A stretch of DNA of 64,000 nucleotides, taken from Mycobacterium parascrofulaceum ATCC BAA-614 (GTDB lineage Bacteria > Actinomycetota > Actinomycetes > Mycobacteriales > Mycobacteriaceae). The notes beneath the pieces were generated by a model, which saw only the letters and a list, made by a program, of their open reading frames with translations, was not told where the DNA came from and did not search any database. Positions 1-7,876 of the stretch are shown piece by piece. The position numbers and the translations under genes are program-made. The stretch lies in contig NZ_GG770553.1 of NCBI RefSeq assembly GCF_000164135.1, positions 400,910-464,909 of the forward strand, written 5' to 3'. Position 1 is the first letter of the stretch, and each line of letters opens with the position of its first letter.

Positions 1-1
1 G

Positions 2-409
2 TCGATCGACTGGGGCGGGGTTCCGCCCGGGGTGTTCGACGCGGGCGAGGACACCGTCGACTGGGCGGTGGGGGCCGCCGGGACGGCCGTCGTCCACGCC
101 GCCGTCATCGGGCCGGACGCGCCCACCGGCGTCGCGGTGCGACTGAGCTCGGGGACCGTTTCGGCCGCCGGCGCCCTGGACGCCGGCGGCCGCGCCACCC
201 TCCCCCTGGTCGACGGCCGGCGAGGGCCCCTCACGGAATCCGCCGCCTGGAACCACGACTGGTCGACCACGTCGGTGGTCGTCGGGACCGAGACCACGGA
301 GTCGCCCGAAACCCGGGAACGGGTGCGGCGGTGGGCGCGAGCGCGACTGGACCGGCCGCCCGGCGACGCCTTCCTCGCCGAGATATTGGCGGCCGAATCC
401 GCCTACTAA
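2..409 (+). CDS. Uncharacterised protein, C-terminal part (5' truncated by window)
   Basis: The reading frame is open from base 2 to a TAA at 407-409, so the gene probably begins before the window; a GTG at 32 is the first possible internal start. The visible 135 residues are rich in Ala, Gly and Thr, with a Trp-containing stretch (WNHDWSTTSVVVG) and an Arg-rich segment near the end. I see no membrane span, signal peptide or catalytic motif and do not recognise the family. It lies 29 bp upstream of the DapB-like gene on the same strand and may be co-transcribed with it. Confidence 0.6.
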   Translation, partial: SIDWGGVPPGVFDAGEDTVDWAVGAAGTAVVHAAVIGPDAPTGVAVRLSSGTVSAAGALDAGGRATLPLVDGRRGPLTESAAWNHDWSTTSVVVGTETTESPETRERVRRWARARLDRPPGDAFLAEILAAESAY

Positions 410-438
410 CCCCGACCACCGTTCCCTATGCTGAGCGA

Positions 439-1506
439 GTGCCAAACAACTATCGAGTGGTCCAGTGGAACACCGGCAATGTCGGCAAGAGCTCGCTGAA
501 GTCGATCGTCGCCAACCCCACCTACGAATTGGTCGGCTGCTACGCCTGGTCGGCGGACAAGGTCGGCCGCGACGCCGGCGAACTCGTCGGGATCGCGCCG
601 CTGGGGGTGGCGGCCACCAACGACGTGGACGCGCTGCTCGCGCTGAAACCCGACTGCGTGGTCTACAACCCGATGTGGATCGACGTCGACGAGCTGGCCC
701 GCATCCTGTCCGCGGGGGTCAACGTGGTGACCACGGCGTCGTTCATCACCGGCGGAAACCTCGGCGCCGGCCGCGAGAAGCTGGCGGAGGCCTGCGAGAA
801 GGGCGGCGCCACGATCTTCGGGTCGGGCGTCAGCCCGGGTTTCGCCGAGCTGCTGGCGATCGTCTCGGCGATGGTGTGCAACCGGATCGACAAGGTCACG
901 GTCAACGAGGCCGCCGACACCACGTTCTATGACTCACCGGAAACCGAGCGGCCGGTGGGCTTCGGGCAGCCGATCGACCACCCGGAGCTGCAGGCGATGG
1001 CGGCCAAGGGGACGGCCATCTTCGGCGAGGCCGTCCGGCTGGTCGGCGACGCGCTCGGCGTCGAACTCGACGAGGTGCGCTGCGTCGCCGAGTTCGCCCA
1101 GACCACGGCGGATCTCGAGATGGCGTCGTGGACCATCCCGGCGGGCTGCGTGGCGGGCGTCTACATCAGCTGGCAGGGCATCGTCGGCGACACCACCCTG
1201 ATCGACCTGAACGTGCGGTGGCGCAAGGGGCAGACGCTCGAACCGGACTGGAAGATCGAGCAGGACGGCTGGGTCATCCAGATCGACGGGCAGCCGACGG
1301 TGACCACCAAGGTCGGCTTCCTGCCGCCGCCGTACTTCGCGGCCACGACCATCGAGGAGTTCATGGACCTCGGGCACATCATGACCGCGATGCCCGCGAT
1401 CAACGCCATCCCCGCCGTCGTCGCCGCGGCACCCGGCATCGTCACCTACGCCGACCTTCCGCTGACGCTGCCGCGTGGCAACGCCTATGTCAGCATGGAG
1501 CGGTGA
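439..1506 (+). CDS. Dihydrodipicolinate reductase-like NAD(P)-dependent oxidoreductase
   Basis: 355 aa. The N-terminus (VVQWNTGNVGKSSLKSIV) is a Rossmann beta-alpha-beta fold with a G-x-x-G-K signature, followed by the DapB-like C-terminal region seen in mycobacterial 'DapB N-terminal domain' oxidoreductases. Real DapB is shorter, and this family is usually placed in uncharacterised catabolism, so lysine synthesis is unlikely. GTG at 439 is chosen because homologous proteins begin just before the Rossmann strand; the longer frame from 331 overlaps the preceding gene. The stop overlaps the cutinase start by 4 bp (GTGA), suggesting coupled translation. A paralogue lies at 22333-23412. The substrate is unknown. 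Confidence 0.85.
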   Translation: MPNNYRVVQWNTGNVGKSSLKSIVANPTYELVGCYAWSADKVGRDAGELVGIAPLGVAATNDVDALLALKPDCVVYNPMWIDVDELARILSAGVNVVTTASFITGGNLGAGREKLAEACEKGGATIFGSGVSPGFAELLAIVSAMVCNRIDKVTVNEAADTTFYDSPETERPVGFGQPIDHPELQAMAAKGTAIFGEAVRLVGDALGVELDEVRCVAEFAQTTADLEMASWTIPAGCVAGVYISWQGIVGDTTLIDLNVRWRKGQTLEPDWKIEQDGWVIQIDGQPTVTTKVGFLPPPYFAATTIEEFMDLGHIMTAMPAINAIPAVVAAAPGIVTYADLPLTLPRGNAYVSMER

Positions 1507-2135
1507 TTGGCAGGCGCATCGTCGTCGGCGTTGCGGCCGCGCTGAGTTCGGCGGCGCCGGCCGGACCGATCGGCCTTCCCGCCGCTGCCGCCGACCCGTG
1601 CCCCGCCGTCGAGGTGGTGTTCGCCCGCGGCACCGGCCAGGCGTCCGGCGTCGGCCAGGTGGGTCAGGCGTTCATCGATGCGCTCGGGCCGCAGCTCTCC
1701 GGGCGCTCGATGGGCGTGTACGCGGTGAACTACCCGGCGACAACGGCTTTCGCGACGAGCGCCCAAGCCGGCTCCGACGACACCGTCGCCCACGTGCAGG
1801 ACATGATCGGCCGGTGTCCCGGCACCCGACTGGTGCTCGGGGGGTTCTCCCAGGGCGCCGGCGTCATGGACCTGGCCACCAAGGCCCTGCCGCCGCAGGC
1901 GGCCGGCCACGTCGCGGCGATCGCCGTCTTCGGCAATCCGACCAGCCCGCTGGCGAACAGCCTCGCCGGCACGGTGTTCCCGCCGATCGGTCCGCCTTAT
2001 GCCGCCAAGACGATCGACGAGTGCGCCGACGGCGACCCGGCGTGCTCCGGCGGGGGCAACGTGCTGGCGCACGGCTCGTACGTGCAGTCGGGCATGACCA
2101 CCCAGGCCGCGAACTTCGTCGCCGCCCGCCTATAG
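1503..2135 (+). CDS. Secreted cutinase-family esterase (Cut5-like)
   Basis: 210 aa. A hydrophobic signal peptide runs to about residue 30 (LPAAAA-DPCPA), so the mature protein starts near the conserved Cys33. The cutinase alpha/beta-hydrolase core is complete: nucleophile Ser116 in GGFSQG, Asp178 in ADGDPAC and His190 in LAHGSY, with paired cysteines. Such enzymes hydrolyse ester or lipid substrates outside the cell. The position before the epimerase and dehydrogenase genes matches cut5 in M. tuberculosis, which as I recall is annotated there as two pieces (Rv3724A/B); here it is one frame. The stop lies in a CTATAG palindrome shared with the convergent hydrolase gene. Confidence 0.9.
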   Translation: MIGRRIVVGVAAALSSAAPAGPIGLPAAAADPCPAVEVVFARGTGQASGVGQVGQAFIDALGPQLSGRSMGVYAVNYPATTAFATSAQAGSDDTVAHVQDMIGRCPGTRLVLGGFSQGAGVMDLATKALPPQAAGHVAAIAVFGNPTSPLANSLAGTVFPPIGPPYAAKTIDECADGDPACSGGGNVLAHGSYVQSGMTTQAANFVAARL

Positions 2136-3404
2136 GGAGGCCGTGCGCCGGGCCGGTTTGGCGTAGCCGGCGCCGAGCGCGGGCACCCGCAGCGGGCCCT
2201 GGTCCCGCGCGGCCATGATGGCGTTGCGCAGCGGACGGGCCAGTCCCGCAAAGGATCCCATGTCGAACAGCAACGGTGTCAGCAACCGGTTGTGGACGAA
2301 ACCGAACGAGCTGCCCGCTTCGGGGTCGGCCCAGCCGAGCGTCCCGCCGAGGCCGACGTGGCCGAAACCGCGCAGCAGCCCGGGCACCGGCGATTCGTGG
2401 TAGCCGAGGTGAAAGGGCATGGGCACCACCATGTTCGCGTCGGGCCACTTGCGCCGCGCCTGCCCCGCCAGGCCCCGCGCCAGCTCCTCGGACAGATATT
2501 TCTTGCCGTCGATGCGGCCGCCGTTGGCCAGCGCGGCGTACATCTTCGCCAGCCCGCGGCCGGTCACCACGCCGTTGGCGGCGGGGACCTCCCCGTCGAG
2601 GAACGGGGTGTCCCCCTTGATCAGCGAGACGACGCCGGGAAAGTACATCGCGCCCAGCGCGCCGGAGAACGGCAGGCCGGCCACCTTCGGCGCGATGAAG
2701 TTGAACACCGGGGTGCGCAGCCGGCCGTGCGGTATCAGGATCTCCGCGGGCGTGGTCGGCGAGCCCTCCGGCGGGCGGCCGAGGTGCAGGCCGTCGGTGT
2801 CGAGCGGCCGCGCGACCTCCCGGCGGATCAGTTCACGCATCCCCTTGCCCGTCACCGCCCTGGCCAGACCGGACAGCAGCCAGCCGTAGGTCAGCGCGTG
2901 ATAGGCCTGCACGCCGCGCAGATGGTCGACCGGCGCGGCGGCGAGGCGCTCCTCCATCAGGGCGTGGTCCATCAGTTGCGTCTTGGTGACGCCGCGCAGA
3001 TGCGACAACCCGGAGCGGTGCCGCAGGACGTCGCGCACCGTGATCCCCGCCTTGCCGTTGGCGGCGAACTCGGGCCAGTATGCGGCGACGGGTTCGTCGT
3101 AGGACAGCAGGCCGCGGTCGGCGAGCCGATGGATCACGGCCGACGCGACCCCCTTGGTCGCCGAGAACACCATCGCGCCGGTGTCGGCCGTCCAGCGCCG
3201 GGTGCCGGCCCGGTCCGACCAGCCCGTCCAGACGTCGACGACGGGCACGCCGTCGATGTAGACGCTCAGCGCGCCGCCGCCGAACCTGCGCCCGGGAAAC
3301 AACTGCGCGAACAGCTTGACGACGTTGCCGAAGTGGGGGTCGGCCGCGCCCGACACGCCGCGCGGCAGACCGTCGTCGGTGGCCAGCAGGACCGACGGTG
3401 TCAC
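2130..3404 (-). CDS. Serine hydrolase, beta-lactamase/EstB-like family
   Basis: 424 aa. The beta-lactamase (class C/DD-peptidase) fold is indicated by SxxK at residues 81-84 (FSATKGV), with the downstream Tyr motif in AYHALTYGW. Mycobacterial members of this family are mostly lipases or esterases (LipE/LipL/LipP type) rather than antibiotic-hydrolysing enzymes. No signal peptide is visible with the GTG at 3404. That start is chosen because upstream codons in the open frame give an Arg-rich, low-quality extension to 3533. The gene ends inside the cutinase stop codon (6-bp convergent overlap). A 54-aa membrane protein lies 70 bp upstream on the same strand. Confidence 0.85.
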   Translation of the reverse strand: MTPSVLLATDDGLPRGVSGAADPHFGNVVKLFAQLFPGRRFGGGALSVYIDGVPVVDVWTGWSDRAGTRRWTADTGAMVFSATKGVASAVIHRLADRGLLSYDEPVAAYWPEFAANGKAGITVRDVLRHRSGLSHLRGVTKTQLMDHALMEERLAAAPVDHLRGVQAYHALTYGWLLSGLARAVTGKGMRELIRREVARPLDTDGLHLGRPPEGSPTTPAEILIPHGRLRTPVFNFIAPKVAGLPFSGALGAMYFPGVVSLIKGDTPFLDGEVPAANGVVTGRGLAKMYAALANGGRIDGKKYLSEELARGLAGQARRKWPDANMVVPMPFHLGYHESPVPGLLRGFGHVGLGGTLGWADPEAGSSFGFVHNRLLTPLLFDMGSFAGLARPLRNAIMAARDQGPLRVPALGAGYAKPARRTASL

Positions 3405-3474
3405 GGTGCCGCGCCGCCCCGCCACCACGAGGACGAAGCTATCAGTCGCGCCCCGCCCAAATGGGAAGATTCGG

Positions 3475-3639
3475 CTAGCGGGGCGGTTCCTGGAGGTCCG
3501 GTGGTTCGGGCGGCGGTGCGGGCGGCGACTCATTCAGGTACCTGCGGAGGCGCAGCAACTGGTTGACCACCATGCCGATGCCCAGCAACATCAACCCCAC
3601 CACTATTGCCACCACGATTGCGGCGCTCACGACCTCCAT
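3475..3639 (-). CDS. Small single-pass membrane protein with Pro-rich tail
   Basis: 54 aa, below the usual ORF cut-off. ATG at 3639 begins MEVVSAAIVVAIVVGLMLL, a clear transmembrane helix (residues 4-25), followed by a basic stop-transfer patch (LLRLRRYL) and a cytoplasmic-type tail rich in Pro and Glu (PPAPPPEPPDLQEPPR). The stop is TAG at 3475-3477. The frame has typical high-GC wobble use and a sensible membrane topology, which supports a real gene. It precedes the serine hydrolase on the same strand and is divergent from the CsbD gene. The function is unknown; it may be a small partner or anchor protein. Confidence 0.7.
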   Translation of the reverse strand: MEVVSAAIVVAIVVGLMLLGIGMVVNQLLRLRRYLNESPPAPPPEPPDLQEPPR

Positions 3640-3691
3640 GATGGCAGGACGGGGGTTTCAATATGTCCCGCCGCGGGGTAGCCACCCCGGC

Positions 3692-3865
3692 ATGAGCAAC
3701 GAGGACAAACTGAAGAACAAGATCGAAGACCTGGGCGGCCGGGCCAAGGAGGCCATCGGCAAGGTCACCGGTGACCACGACACCAGGGACGAGGGCCGGG
3801 CCGACCAGGCGAAGTCCAGCCTCAAGGACGCGGGCGAAAAGGTGAAAGACGCGTTCAAGAAGTGA
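3692..3865 (+). CDS. CsbD-family stress-response protein
   Basis: 57 aa, very hydrophilic, beginning MSNEDKLKNKIEDLGGRAKE and continuing AIGKVTGDHDTRDEGRADQA. This is the CsbD/YjbJ pattern: an amphipathic helix rich in Lys, Asp and Gly, abundant under general stress and in stationary phase in other bacteria; the molecular role is not established. ATG at 3692 is preferred over the in-frame ATG at 3563, whose translation is unlike any CsbD N-terminus. Its TGA overlaps the GTG of the second cutinase gene (GTGA), so the stress protein and the exported esterase may be translated from one message. Confidence 0.88.
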   Translation: MSNEDKLKNKIEDLGGRAKEAIGKVTGDHDTRDEGRADQAKSSLKDAGEKVKDAFKK

Positions 3866-4569
3866 GCGGGCTCGCCGCGCTGCGCCAGCTGCCGGCGCTC
3901 GTCGGGCTGGCGGCGTTGACGGCCGCGGCGCTGGTGGCCAGCGTGCCCAGCCCGTCGGCGTCGGCCGCGCCGTGTCCCGACGTCGAGGTCGTGTTCGCGC
4001 GCGGGTCGGGCGAGCCCCCCGGCATCGGCGGCATCGGCGGGTCGTTCGTGGATGCGCTGCGCTCGCAGATCGGCTCCCGCTCGCTGGGTGTGTACGCGGT
4101 CAATTACCCTGCCAGCACTGACTTTTCGAACCCCAACTTCCCCAGCACGGTCATCGACGGCATCCGCGACGCCAGCTCGCACGTCGAAGCCACGGCCAAG
4201 AACTGCCCCAACACCCGCGAGGTCCTCGGCGGGTACTCACAGGGCGCGGCTCTGGCGGGGTATGTCACCTCGGCGGCGGTGCCGCCGGGCGTGCCCGCGT
4301 CCGCCGTGCCCCCGCCCATGCCGGCGGACGTCGCGAACCACGTCGCCGCGGTCACCCTGTTCGGCACGCCGTCGGGCGACTTCCTGCAGAAGTATCACGC
4401 CCCGCCGCTGGCGATCGGACCCCTGTACCAGCCGAAGACCCTCGAGCTGTGCGCGCAGGGCGATCCGGTGTGCGGCAGCGGTAACGGCAACGATCTCGCC
4501 GCGCACACCTCCTACGGAATGAACGGCATGACGAGTCAGGCCGCCAACTTCGCCTCCAGTCACCTGTAG
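3862..4569 (+). CDS. Secreted cutinase-family esterase
   Basis: 235 aa. The Sec signal peptide spans residues 1-35 (PSASA-APCPD). Catalytic residues are Ser126 in GGYSQG, Asp201 in CAQGDPVC and His215 in AAHTSY, with conserved Cys pairs, and the length is typical of mycobacterial Culp proteins. It is clearly paralogous to the cutinase at 1503-2135 (shared PCP-VEVVFARG and SLGVYAVNYPA segments) but has a longer loop rich in Pro and Ala around residues 140-155. GTG at 3862 overlaps the CsbD stop. Expected action is on ester lipids at the cell surface or outside the cell. Confidence 0.92.
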   Translation: MSGLAALRQLPALVGLAALTAAALVASVPSPSASAAPCPDVEVVFARGSGEPPGIGGIGGSFVDALRSQIGSRSLGVYAVNYPASTDFSNPNFPSTVIDGIRDASSHVEATAKNCPNTREVLGGYSQGAALAGYVTSAAVPPGVPASAVPPPMPADVANHVAAVTLFGTPSGDFLQKYHAPPLAIGPLYQPKTLELCAQGDPVCGSGNGNDLAAHTSYGMNGMTSQAANFASSHL

Positions 4570-4597
4570 GCCGGGCGGGTACTGCAAAGATCGCACC

Positions 4598-5581
4598 ATG
4601 CGCGTTCTGATCACAGGCGGTACGGGATTCGTCGGCGGCTGGACGGCCAAGGCCATCGCCGACGCGGGGCACTCCATCCGGTTTCTGGTGCGCAACCCCG
4701 GCAAACTGAAGACGTCGGTGGCCCAGCTCGGCGTCGACGTGTCCGACTTCGCCGTCGCCGACATCACGGATCGGATGGCGGTGCGCGCGGCGCTCGACGG
4801 ATGCGAGGCCGTCGTGCACAGCGCCGCGCTGGTCGCCACCGACCCGCGCCAGAAGACGCAGATGCTCACCACCAACATGCAGGGCGCCCAGAACGTCCTC
4901 GGTCAATCGGTCGAGCTCGGGTTGGACCCCATCGTCCACGTGTCGAGTTTCAGCGCGCTCTTTCACGCCGGCCTGGAGCAGCTGTCGGCGGACCTGCCGG
5001 TCGTCGGTGGGGCGGATGGCTACGGAACCTCGAAGGCGCAGGTGGAGATCTATGCCCGCGGCTTGCAGGATGCGGGTGCGCCGGTGAACATCACCTACCC
5101 GGGCATGGTCATCGGTCCGCCGGTGGGTGACCAGTTCGGGGAGGCCGGCGAAGGTGTCAAGGCGGCCTTGCAGATGCATGTGATCCCGGGCCGGAGCGGG
5201 GCCTGGCTGATCGTCGACGTGCGCGACCTGGCGGCCCTGCATGCGGCGCTGCTGGAGCCCGGCCGCGGCCCGCGCCGCTACATGGCGGGCGGCCACCGCG
5301 TCCCGGCGGCGGAGCTGGCGAAGATGCTCGGCGAGGTGTCCGGGTCGGCGATGGTGTCGGTTCCGATTCCCGACACCGCGCTGCGCGTCGCGGGGGCGGT
5401 GATGGATCAGGCCGGCCGGTTCCTGCCCTTCGATACGCCGTTCACGTGGGCCGGGATGCAGTACTACACGCAGATGCCGGCATCCGACGACTCGCCCAGC
5501 GAACGCGAACTCGGCATCACCTATCGGGACCCGCGAGAGACCCTGGCCGACACGTTCGAGGCCCTGCGCGCCGTGGGCTGA
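4598..5581 (+). CDS. NAD-dependent epimerase/dehydratase family protein
   Basis: 327 aa. An extended-SDR Rossmann motif lies at the very N-terminus (TGGTGFVG) and a YxxxK active-site pair in YGTSKAQ. The middle segment (ITYPGMVIGPP) is typical of 3-beta-HSD or dihydroflavonol-reductase-like epimerases, so the substrate may be a sterol, lipid or sugar derivative. ATG at 4598 directly precedes the glycine motif, leaving no doubt about the start. In position it corresponds to Rv3725. The dehydrogenase gene follows after 29 bp on the same strand, suggesting one operon. Confidence 0.88.
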   Translation: MRVLITGGTGFVGGWTAKAIADAGHSIRFLVRNPGKLKTSVAQLGVDVSDFAVADITDRMAVRAALDGCEAVVHSAALVATDPRQKTQMLTTNMQGAQNVLGQSVELGLDPIVHVSSFSALFHAGLEQLSADLPVVGGADGYGTSKAQVEIYARGLQDAGAPVNITYPGMVIGPPVGDQFGEAGEGVKAALQMHVIPGRSGAWLIVDVRDLAALHAALLEPGRGPRRYMAGGHRVPAAELAKMLGEVSGSAMVSVPIPDTALRVAGAVMDQAGRFLPFDTPFTWAGMQYYTQMPASDDSPSERELGITYRDPRETLADTFEALRAVG

Positions 5582-5610
5582 GCGCCGGCGCCGTGGAGGA
5601 GGATCGACGG

Positions 5611-6774
5611 ATGAAAAGTGTGACGTGCACCAACGCGAAGCTCGAAGTCGTCGACGCCCCGACGCCGACCCCCACCAAGGGGCAGTTGTTGATCGACGTC
5701 CTGCGGTGCGGCATCTGCGGATCGGACCTGCACGCGCGGCACCACTGCGACGAGCTCGCCGACGTGATGGCCGAATCCGGGTACGACGCTTTCATGCGCT
5801 CGGATCAGCGCGTCGTGTTCGGCCACGAATTCTGCGGTGAGGTGGTCGATTTCGGTCCCGGCACCCGGAAGGCGCCGCGGCCGGGGACGCGGGTCGTGGC
5901 CCTGCCGTTGCTGCGCCGCGGCAAGGAGGTGCACGGGATCGGGCTGTCGACGATGGCGCCCGGCGCCTACGCCGAACAGTTGCTCGTCGAGCAGTCGCTG
6001 ACGTTCGCCGTCCCCAATGGGTTGTCCCCCGAGATCGCCGCGCTGACCGAGCCGATGGCCGTCGGGTGGCACGCCGTGCGGCGCGGCGAGGTGGGCAAGC
6101 GCGACGTCGCGATCGTGATCGGTTGCGGGCCCATCGGTCTCGCGGTGATCAGCATGCTCAAGTCGCACGGCGTGCGCACCGTCATCGCAAGTGACTTCTC
6201 ACCCGGACGCCGCGCGCTGGCGACGGCGTGCGGAGCCGACATCGTCGTCGACCCGGCGCACGGCACGCCCTACGAAACGGCGGCGGGCCGCAAACACCTG
6301 CACGGCATCCTCGAGGCCTTCGACCTGGCGGTCGGCACGATCGAGAAGCTCCAGCGGCTCCGGTTGCCGTGGTGGCATGTCTGGCGCGCCGCCGACGCGG
6401 TCGGCGCCGCGACGCCCAAGCACCCCATCGTCTTCGAATGCGTCGGCGTGCCCGGCATCATCGACGACATCATCGCCAACGCCCCGCTGTTCTCGCGCGT
6501 CGTCGTCGTCGGGGTCTGCATGGGCGCGGACCGGATTCGTCCCGCCATGGCGATCAACAAGGAGATCGACCTGCGATTCGTCCTCGGCTATACGCCGCTG
6601 GAGTTCCGCGACACCCTGCATATGCTCGCCGACGGCAAGGTCGAGGTCGCGCCGCTGATCACCGGGACGGTCGGGTTGTCCGGCGTCGACGCCGCGTTCG
6701 ACGCGCTCCGCGATCCCGAGGCGCACGCAAAGATCCTGATCGACCCCGGGAGCGACGCTAATCGGCCGGTTTGA
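5611..6774 (+). CDS. Zinc-type alcohol dehydrogenase-like oxidoreductase (MDR)
   Basis: 387 aa. The MDR fold is shown by the catalytic zinc residues in CGICGSDLH and GHEFCGEV and by the nucleotide-binding GCGPIGLAV. The usual four-cysteine structural zinc lobe is not visible. An insertion around residues 215-260 (LEAFDLAVGTIEKLQRLR) is longer than in standard alcohol dehydrogenases. ATG at 5611 is preceded by a strong GGAGGA ribosome site. It matches the position of Rv3726. The 3' end overlaps the convergent F420-type gene by 17 bp. The substrate is unknown; a secondary alcohol is plausible. Confidence 0.87.
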   Translation: MKSVTCTNAKLEVVDAPTPTPTKGQLLIDVLRCGICGSDLHARHHCDELADVMAESGYDAFMRSDQRVVFGHEFCGEVVDFGPGTRKAPRPGTRVVALPLLRRGKEVHGIGLSTMAPGAYAEQLLVEQSLTFAVPNGLSPEIAALTEPMAVGWHAVRRGEVGKRDVAIVIGCGPIGLAVISMLKSHGVRTVIASDFSPGRRALATACGADIVVDPAHGTPYETAAGRKHLHGILEAFDLAVGTIEKLQRLRLPWWHVWRAADAVGAATPKHPIVFECVGVPGIIDDIIANAPLFSRVVVVGVCMGADRIRPAMAINKEIDLRFVLGYTPLEFRDTLHMLADGKVEVAPLITGTVGLSGVDAAFDALRDPEAHAKILIDPGSDANRPV

Positions 6775-7144
6775 TCTCCAGGCCGACGTGCACCTTGTCG
6801 ATGCCACCCCGAACGATCGAGTGCGCGTAGAACCACCAGGCGTGGTACCAGTACCGCTTGAGCACGGCGTTGTAGACGCGCCGCGTCTCCGACTTCGGCA
6901 GCACCCGGGCGATGCCCTCGACCTCTTCGCTCTTGGGTTTGCCCAGCGCGCCGCTCTTGGCGATCGTCACCCGGGGCGTGTTCTTGATCCGCTTGGTTTT
7001 CCACGACCCGTCGTCGGTGATGACCAGCAGCTTGTCCCCCTCGGGAACACCCCAGATCGGGGTGGGCTTGGGGCGGCCGTCCTTGGTGAACGTCGTCAGC
7101 AGCAGGTACTTGGATCCGATGACGTCGGCGAAAGTGGGAGGCAC
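6758..7144 (-). CDS. PPOX-class F420-dependent enzyme (split-barrel flavin/deazaflavin family)
   Basis: 128 aa. The pyridoxamine-phosphate-oxidase-like split barrel is recognisable in YLLLTTFTKDGRPKPTPIWG and the TKRIKNTPRVTIAKSG strand pair, the pattern of the F420/FDOR-B group that is expanded in mycobacteria. These enzymes use F420H2 or flavins to reduce diverse small molecules. GTG at 7144 (VPPTFADVIG) is preceded by AAGGAAGG; the longer frame to 7192 adds an atypical basic extension. The gene is divergent from the TetR gene and could be regulated from the same spacer, although the palindrome there lies closer to the TetR start. Confidence 0.85.
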   Translation of the reverse strand: MPPTFADVIGSKYLLLTTFTKDGRPKPTPIWGVPEGDKLLVITDDGSWKTKRIKNTPRVTIAKSGALGKPKSEEVEGIARVLPKSETRRVYNAVLKRYWYHAWWFYAHSIVRGGIDKVHVGLEIKPAD

Positions 7145-7225
7145 GGCCTTCCTTCCTTTTCGTGAACACTGCGAACCCAGTTCCCCGATCACGCCACTTC
7201 CTAATCCTGGCCCCTCCCCCGGCTA

Positions 7226-7251
7226 GACTTTTGGGCGCTCGCCCAAAAGTC
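7226..7251. promoter_or_regulatory. Candidate TetR operator (perfect 12-2-12 palindrome)
   Basis: Arms GACTTTTGGGCG and CGCCCAAAAGTC are perfect inverted repeats separated by CT. The site lies 34 bp upstream of the TetR start at 7286 and in the spacer shared with the divergent F420-type gene. The core TTTGGGCG-N2-CGCCCAAA is repeated exactly upstream of the P450 gene at 9092-9109, which is what an autoregulating repressor with a second target would give. Confidence 0.75.
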
Positions 7252-7285
7252 GGCCACAACGGCCCCTCGACAGGAACTCCGCGCC

Positions 7286-7870
7286 ATGACCGCTCCCGAA
7301 CGACGCAAGGCGCGCGATTCCACGACGCGCGACACGCTGATCGACGCGACCATCCGGATCATGGTCGATGAGGGCTACGCCGCCGCGACGTCGCGCCGGG
7401 TGGCGGCCGAAGCCGGCGTCAAGCCGGCCCTGGTGCACTACTACTTCCCCACCATGGACGACCTCTACCTGACCGTTTTTCGGCGCGGCGCCGCGGCCTA
7501 CCTGGAGCGCCAGCAGCGCGCACTGGCCTCCGACCGCCCGCTGCATGCCTTGTGGGACACGCTCATCGAGCCCAAGGACACCCGCCTGCTGCTGGAGTTC
7601 ATGGGTCTGGCCAACCACCGCAAGGCGATCAGGGCCGAGATCGCCGCCTGGTCGGACCGGTGGCGCGAAATGCAGATCACCGCGCTGAATTTCATTGTCC
7701 GCGAACATGACCTGGACACCGGCGACTTCCCGCCCGCCGGCATCGCGGTCGTCATCGCCGCGGTCGGCCGGATGCTGATCCTGGAGCAGGCGCTGGGCGC
7801 CACGACCGGCCACTTGGAGGCCGTCGCGCTGGTGAACCGGATCGTCGACCGGTTCGAGATGCCCCGGTAA
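7286..7870 (+). CDS. TetR-family transcriptional regulator
   Basis: 194 aa. The N-terminal helix-turn-helix spans about residues 18-60 (AATSRRVAAEAGVKPALVHY-YF), matching the TetR_N signature, followed by an all-helical ligand domain. ATG at 7286 follows a palindromic operator that is also present before the convergent P450 gene, so this protein is inferred to repress itself and that P450. The P450 stop lies only 6 bp beyond its TAA. The inducer is unknown but is probably a hydrophobic P450 substrate or product. Confidence 0.9.
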   Translation: MTAPERRKARDSTTRDTLIDATIRIMVDEGYAAATSRRVAAEAGVKPALVHYYFPTMDDLYLTVFRRGAAAYLERQQRALASDRPLHALWDTLIEPKDTRLLLEFMGLANHRKAIRAEIAAWSDRWREMQITALNFIVREHDLDTGDFPPAGIAVVIAAVGRMLILEQALGATTGHLEAVALVNRIVDRFEMPR

Positions 7871-7876
7871 CCCGTT

